The notes under the pieces are model-generated. The model was not told where the DNA came from. It worked only from the letters and a program-made list of their open reading frames with translations, and searched no databases. A stretch of 64,000 bases of DNA from Prochilodus magdalenae (lineage: Eukaryota > Chordata > Actinopteri > Characiformes > Prochilodontidae): contig JAMWET010005050.1 of the NCBI GenBank assembly GCA_024036415.1, forward strand, positions 62,001 to 126,000. The letters run 5' to 3'. A program made the position numbers and the translations under genes. Below, piece after piece: positions 58,208-64,000 of this stretch (positions are counted from its first letter, which is position 1; every line of letters starts with the position of its first letter).

Positions 58208-58345
58208 GTAGGGTGGCATAGTGGCATAGTGGCTAGTGCCTCCCGGCAAGAAAGGCCTGGGTTTGATGCCCCGGCTGGATAACCTGGGTCCTGTCTGTCA
58301 GAAGGGGATGCCGTGTGGATGGATGGATGGATGGATGAGTTATTA
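58208..58345 (+). mobile_element. Truncated fish SINE-like element with (GGAT)n tail
   Basis: Starts agggtggcatagtgg, includes ggcctgggtttgatgcccc (B-box-like) and ends in a ggatggatggatggatg run at 58,317-58,336. The middle of the element, seen at 48,590, is deleted. Confidence 0.75.
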
Positions 58346-58929
58346 TGTAGGCATCAATCATATCACGAAGCTTCATAGAAACCAGCCTAACTTCTCTGAG
58401 TTGTGACATCTCCATCTCCTCAGCCTGGAACCTGTTCCTCCAGGATCCTGTGCATGATGATGACTGGTGACTAATGGATTTACTGATCCCTTGATCCGTA
58501 CCAGGGAAGGCATGCCCGTTCTGTGCAAACAGCCGTGAACGTGAAATATGGCTGTTCCTGAAATGCTCTAACCTTCGTGGTACATATGACGAGATGTTAA
58601 GTGCGGCGTTCAGAATTCGAAGCATGAAATGTGTTTCCTCCCACGCCATCGTTTGGAAACTGTCTGTCTGTGCTGCCTGCCTTACTTACACATGACACAT
58701 GAGCGATGGCTCTTTCAGCTCTACTGCGGCAGCCTGGAAGGATAACTCCTACCATCTGTATCAACCGGCCCTCTTCACATTTATGGACTGACGTACTGCT
58801 CGAGAGTCACAGACCATCGTTCATACTTAATGTCCAGTTAAACGGCCACTGAGTATGAGTTACTGCGTTTCCAGTAGGTCTGCACAAAGACGGAGAAGAT
58901 CAAAGCCAGAAACCAGGAGTTTCCAGTCA
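58346..58929. other. Unrecognised intergenic sequence
   Basis: A 138-codon minus-strand frame at 58,233-58,649 overlaps the SINE tail and has no domain. Confidence 0.4.
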
Positions 58930-59595
58930 GCTACCGAGAAAATGTCACCACCTGGACGACCTGGGAGACCACCAACACTGTCCCCGTCAGATAAGCAGCA
59001 CCTCCATCTCTGAGAGAGAGGAGAACATCCAGCTCCACTCCGGCTTCAGATCTGAGAACCTCCTCAGGTGTCTCTGTCCATCCCTTCTTCCACTGTGAGA
59101 GACACCACACTATGGAGGTCTGAAAGGAGGTGTAGCTGTTCAAGAAGCTCCTTACTGGTAAAAGGAGACCCACACGTCCAACAAAGCGGCTGCTGGTGTT
59201 CTCAGAACAACGGACTGACCACCCCAGAGTCCAGAACCTGAGTGTGTTTGGGGGTATCTGGGTGGAGAGACGAAGAAGCAGCAGAAGATGCTAAACCAGC
59301 TTTTAGGATTGAACTGTGGAGGTGTGTCTCTCTGAGGAACTGAAAGTGAGTCTCCTGAGGAGAAGAAGAAGAATGGAAGCTGGAATGGAGGTGAAGAGTA
59401 GACGACTGAACACTCCAGCACCTGATATTGTATTTAGGGGTTGAGGCTCCTGTGTCCTTCTCAGCTGGACGTTTGTCTTTTGCTTTGATTCCTGAAGCTG
59501 ATTTACTCAGCCTGGAACCTGGAATTAAACTTTTATATGATGGACTAACAACATAGTCCCACAGTTCACCAAACAGCACACACTCCCCAAACACA
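58930..59595 (-). repeat. Unclassified dispersed repeat, copy 2
   Basis: Reverse complement of 50,704-51,175 over about 500 bases (tgagagagaggagaacatcc, gcttcagatctgagaacctc, tggaggtctgaaagg). It extends about 150 bases further at its far side (to about 59,590) than copy 1 does. Also carries an extra block (tcccttcttccactgtgaga) absent from copy 1. Confidence 0.75.
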
Positions 59596-59609
59596 TGCAG
59601 TCAGGTGAC

Positions 59610-60690
59610 ACTACAATGGGAGGTGCTATGTGTGGCGCAAACCCAACACGTCCCATCCCCCTGAGAACACCATTCCCACAGTGAAGCATGGTGGTGGCAG
59701 CATCGGACTGTGGATGTGCTTCTCATCAACAGGGACTGGGAAACTGGTCAGGACTGAGAGCAAGGTGGATGGCATCACATACAGGGCAGTTCTCAAGGGA
59801 ATCTTTCCCAGCGGAAAACTAATGTCTCGGAATGGCCATGTCAAAGTACAGACCTCAGCCTGTGGCATGACCGGAAGATCACTGTACACCAACACAGCCT
59901 AGCTGACCTGAACGACCTGGAGGACGATCAGTTTAAAGAATGGGCAAAAGTCTGTTCATATGGTGATTCTGTTCCAACGGTGAATCTGTTCCTATGGTGA
60001 ATCTGTTGCTACGGTGAGTCTGTTCCTATGGTGAATCTGTTCCTATGGTGAATCTGTTCCTATGGTGAATCTGTTCATATGGTGAATCTGTTGCTATGGT
60101 GAATCTGTTCCCACGGTGAATCTGTTGCTACGGTGAATCTGTTGCTACGGTGAATCTGTTGCTACGGTGAATCTGTTCCTATGGTGAATCTGTTCCTATG
60201 GTGAATCTGTTCCTATGGTGAATCTGTTGATATGGTGAACCTGTTGCTATGGTGAAGCTGTTCCTATGGTGAATCTGTTCCCAGACTGAATTTTTCTGTG
60301 TAGTGAATCTGTTCCCATGGTGAATCCGTTCCGTATAGAGAATCTGTTCGTATGGTGAATCTGTTCCCATGGTGAATCTGTTTGTAAGGTGAATCCGTTC
60401 CGTATAGAGAATCTGTTCCGTATAGAGAATCTATCTGTATGGTGAATCTGTTCCTGTAGTGAATCTGATGGACAGTGAGCTTGTTTCTGTAGAGAAGCTG
60501 TCCCTGGAGCCGGTCTGTCTGTATATCTTTTCGGGGGGCTTTTTTCTTTGAATGATTTTTGCCTCTTCAGAGTGGTGGGTATGTTGTGTAAATCAGATGA
60601 TGCAAACCCCCAAAAATCCATTTTAATTTAAGGCTGTAATTCAACAAAACAGGAAAATCACCAGGGTGGGTGTATACTTTCACAAGGCAC
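59610..60690 (+). mobile_element. Tc1-like transposon remnant interrupted by a minisatellite
   Basis: The left part reads [26 protein letters not shown] (split here as [15 protein letters not shown] and TVKHGGGSI), then [16 protein letters not shown], the standard stretch before the second catalytic Asp of one fish Tc1 group, and a degraded part to about 59,945. The right part (about 60,577-60,690: atgcaaacccccaaaaatcc, ggctgtaattcaacaaaaca, tatactttcacaaggcactg) is the 3' end of the same kind of element. Between them lies the 17-bp array, in place of the Glu-region coding sequence. Confidence 0.8.
59951..60500 (+). repeat. 17-bp minisatellite, first array, inside the Tc1
   Basis: About 32 units of the form tgaatctgttcctatgg with cctatgg/gctatgg/gctacgg/ccacgg variants. 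The right third is degenerate (ccgtatagagaatctgttc). Confidence 0.95.
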
Positions 60691-61611
60691 TGAACCTAAT
60701 GGCCCCTGAGACTGGAACCTGACTGGACATTTATTTAATACACAGGGGGATGTTATTATTACATACGGACTCCTATAGGCGAGTGTCCGGCACGTTCAGC
60801 TTTAGTTGGCATCACTTTCTCAGATTTCCTGCAGTTTTTCTGGTGTTATTGGATTTGTGTCAGTGAAGGAGTGAGGGTGCAGTAATTCATCAGGAGTTTA
60901 ATGAAACATGCATGACTCTCAGCCTCTGGAATCAAACCCAAACAACACAGTGGGCTTTGGCTTAACAGCGATGCAGCGCGGCCTCTGTGGCTGAGCGGCT
61001 CTTATTTATAGAGTGAGGACGGAGTTTGAACTGCTTCACTCATCCGCTCCCACTGGGCCGCAGCCCGGCTGACGGGGAGTGATGATTAACTGAAAAATTA
61101 ATTCCATCGTTTAAACTCCGGCTGCTGAACGCTGGTGCTAATTGTGTTTGTGACAGGATGGACATTAACCAAGTCTCTGCCTATAAATTCCTGTTCAGTG
61201 CACGCTACCAGTACCAGGAATGAGGAACATGTCGTAGCCGTCAGATCAGGACCCCCACGCCGGCTGATCCGTACACCGTGTAAATGTTTCAGAATGAGGG
61301 GACAAATAAAAAGACCCTGAATAAATGAGTTACAGTAAAGAGCAGTGCTTCTGTTTCTCTAATGACAGTGATGATAATGACTTAATAAATAAATGAATAA
61401 ATAAAAACCCATTCACTGATAACAGCTCTGAATTCTAATGCATCAGGCTTCAAAGCAGTAACATTTAAATGATAATGAAACATGAAAATGACTGTAATTA
61501 CTGAGACGAGCTGCAAGTTCCTACTCATAATTAATCTAAGCCTCGGGAATTCTGAGATACATATTTACATACTTCATTAATAAACGCTTACATTACATTT
61601 AACATTACATA
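60691..61611. other. Unrecognised spacer between the two 17-bp arrays
   Basis: No gene or named repeat. An AATAAATAAATGAATAAATA run lies near 61,384-61,405. Confidence 0.45.
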
Positions 61612-63762
61612 CGGTAAATCTGTTCCTATGGTGAATCTGTTCCTGTGGTGAATCTGTTCCTATGGTGAATCTGTTGCTATGGTGAATCTGTTGCTATAGT
61701 GAATCTGTTGCTATGGTGAATCTGTTGATATGGTGAATCTGTTCCTATGGTGAATCTGTTGATATGGTGAATCTGTTGATATGGTGAATCTGTTGCTATG
61801 GTGAATCTGTTGCTATGGTGAATCTGTTGCTATGGTGAATCTGTTCCTATGGTGAATCTGTTCCTATGGTGAATCTGTTGCTATAGTGAATCTGTTCCTA
61901 TGGTGAATCTGTTCCTGTGGTGAATCTGTTCCTATAGTGAATCTGTTCCTATAGTGAATCTGTTCCTATGGGGAATCTGTTCCTATGGTGAATCTGTTGC
62001 TATAGTGAATCTGTTTCTATGGTGAATCTGTTCCTATAGTGAATCTGTTCCTATGGGGAATCTGTTCCTATGGTGAATCTGTTCCTATAGTGAATCTGTT
62101 CCTATGGTGAATCTGTTCCTATAGTGAATCTGTTCCTATGGTAAATCTGTTGCTATAGTTAATCTGTTGCTATAGTGAATCTGTTCCAATGGTGAATCTG
62201 TTGCTATGGTGAATCTGTTCCTATAGTGAATCTGTTCCTATGGTGAATCTGTTCCTATGGTGAATCTGTTCCTATAGTGAATCTGTTCCTATGGTGAATC
62301 TGTTGCTATAGTGAATCTGTTCCTATAGTGAATCTGTTCCTATGGTGAATCTGTTGCTATGGTGAATCTGTTGCTATAGTGAATCTGTTCCTATAGTGAA
62401 TCTGTTCCTATAGTGAATCTGTTCCTATGGTAAATCTGTTGCTATAGTTAATCTGTTGCTATAGTGAATCTGTTCCAATGGTGAATCTGTTGCTATGGTG
62501 AATCTGTTCCTATGGTGAATCTGTTCCTATGGTGAATCTGTTCCTATAGTGAATCTGTTCCTATGGTGAATCTGTTGCTATGGTGAATCTGTTCCTATAG
62601 TGAATCTGTTCCTATGGTGAATCTGTTGCTATAGTGAATCTGTTCCAATGGTGAATCTGTTGCTATGGTGAATCTGTTCCTATAGTGAATCTGTTCCTAT
62701 AGTGAATCTGTTCCCATGGTGAATCTGTTGATATGGTGAATCTGTTCCTATGGTGAATCTGTTGATATGGTGAATCTGTTCCTATGGTGAATCTGTTCCT
62801 ATGGTGAATCTGTTCCTGTGGTGAATCTGTTGATATGGTGAATCTGTTCCTATGGTGAATCTGTTCCTATAGTGAATCTGTTCCTATGGTAAATCTGTTG
62901 CTATAGTTAATCTGTTGCTATAGTGAATCTGTTCCAATGGTGAATCTGTTGCTATGGTGAATCTGTTCCTATAGTGAATCTGTTCCTATAGTGAATCTGT
63001 TCCTATGGTGAATCTGTTGCTATAGTGAATCTGTTCCTATAGTGAATCTGTTCCCATGGTGAATCTGTTGCTATAGTGAATCTGTTCCTATAGTGAATCT
63101 GTTCCTATGGTAAATCTGTTGCTATAGTTAATCTGTTGCTATAGTAAATCTGTTCCAATGGTGAATCTGTTGCTATGGTGAATCTGTTCCTATAGTGAAT
63201 CTGTTGCTATGGTGAATCTGTTCCTATAGTGAATCTGTTCCTATGGCGAATCTGTTGCTATGGTGAATCTGTTCCTATAGTGAATCTGTTCCTATGGTGA
63301 ATCTGTTGCTATAGTGAATCTGTTCCAATGGTGAATCTGTTGCTATGGTGAATCTGTTCCTATAGTGAATCTGTTCCTATAGTGAATCTGTTCCCATGGT
63401 GAATCTGTTGATATGGTGAATCTGTTCCTATGGTGAATCTGTTGATATGGTGAATCTGTTGATATGGTGAATCTGTTACTATGGTGAATCTGTTGCTATG
63501 GTGAATCTGATCCTATATTGAATCTGTTCCTATGGTGAATCTGATCCTATGGTGAATCTGTTGATATGGTGAATCTGTTACTATGGTGAATCAGAATCAG
63601 ATTCCTGTGACAACTAATGAATCTGCTTGTAGAGTGAATTTGTTCCTGTGGCCAAACTGTCTGTGTAGTGAATCTGTTGGAACAGCAAATCTCTTCCTAT
63701 GGTGGATCTGTTCCTATGGTGGATCTGTTCCTATGGTGGATCTGTTCCTATGGTGGATCTGT
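61612..63762 (+). repeat. 17-bp minisatellite, second array, about 126 copies
   Basis: Units of tgaatctgttcctatgg with variants cctatag, gctatgg, gctatag, gatatgg and ccaatgg. The marker variant gtaaatctgttgctatag occurs at 62,141, 62,430, 62,889 and 63,110; the gaps (289, 459, 221) are exact multiples of 17. The last copies (63,690-63,762) change to ggtggatctgttcctat. Between 63,590 and 63,690 the repeat is degraded. Confidence 0.97.
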
Positions 63763-64000
63763 CTGCATTGTGTTTTGATCTCCAGTTTTAGCTGATCTCT
63801 GAGTCTTACACAGCCCTGTATTTACTGTTTCTGCCATGTTTGGACATTTTCTTGCAGCAGAACAGTGAACATGCTACTGTGCATCTATGAGCTATGCAAC
63901 TATTACATGAGTAAATATAAATAATGACGTAATGTACTGTAGTTTGAATGTATAGCAAAACGACAAACGTAGCTGTAGACATATTCATTCTTTGAGAATC
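63763..64000. other. Unrecognised end of the window
   Basis: Nothing recognised. Confidence 0.4.

Overview
The window reads as vertebrate, almost certainly teleost fish, repeat-rich non-coding DNA. The reasons are many decayed Tc1/mariner copies of the kinds common in fish, an L1-type LINE of fish style, fish SINEs, an L2/Rex-type LINE 3' end, and long minisatellites and TTA/CATT microsatellites. The species cannot be fixed from the sequence alone. I find no host protein-coding gene, rRNA or tRNA gene, CRISPR array or prokaryotic operon that I can support. Almost all of the ORFs are chance readings of repeats.

Layout: 0-5 kb holds Tc1 remnants, two copies of an inverted-repeat MITE (one with an internal tandem expansion) and a CpG-island-like stretch at 640-1140. 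5-13 kb is mostly unrecognised sequence with an antisense Tc1 at 7.85-8.7 kb and a well-preserved MITE at 11.5-12.2 kb that has two 222-bp arms. 13-17 kb has the left part of a Tc1 (its helix-turn-helix coding region) followed by three minisatellites. 17-21.8 kb has a Tc1 catalytic-region fragment and microsatellites. 21,824-27,530 is the main element: an L1-like retrotransposon with a 14-bp target-site duplication, poly(A) tail, ORF1 broken by one in-frame amber codon, and an ORF2 with a readable endonuclease start, a decayed linker and a 763-codon open reverse-transcriptase part. 27.5-40 kb has a 75-bp satellite, further Tc1 copies, two SINE types, a 600-bp homopyrimidine tract and a truncated LINE 3' end. 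40.7-54.2 kb is dominated by minisatellites (a GT-rich array, a 47-bp array, a 35-bp array) with Tc1 and SINE pieces between. 54-64 kb has a Tc1 with a nested SINE, an unclassified repeat in inverted orientation to a copy at 50.7 kb, and a 17-bp minisatellite present both inside a Tc1 remnant and as a 2.15-kb array.

Functionally, only the L1 ever had a full set of its own proteins here (RNA-binding ORF1p; endonuclease plus reverse transcriptase ORF2p), and it now looks inactive. The Tc1 pieces and MITEs are non-autonomous remains. The strongest theme is tandem amplification: about a fifth of the window is tandem repeat, and in at least three places (MITE at 2.8 kb, SINE at 33.75 kb, Tc1 at 59.95 kb) the array lies inside a transposable element. 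The tandem arrays and the L1 were read base by base. Family names for Tc1, SINE and LINE fragments rest on recognised motifs and remembered family patterns, not on a database search.
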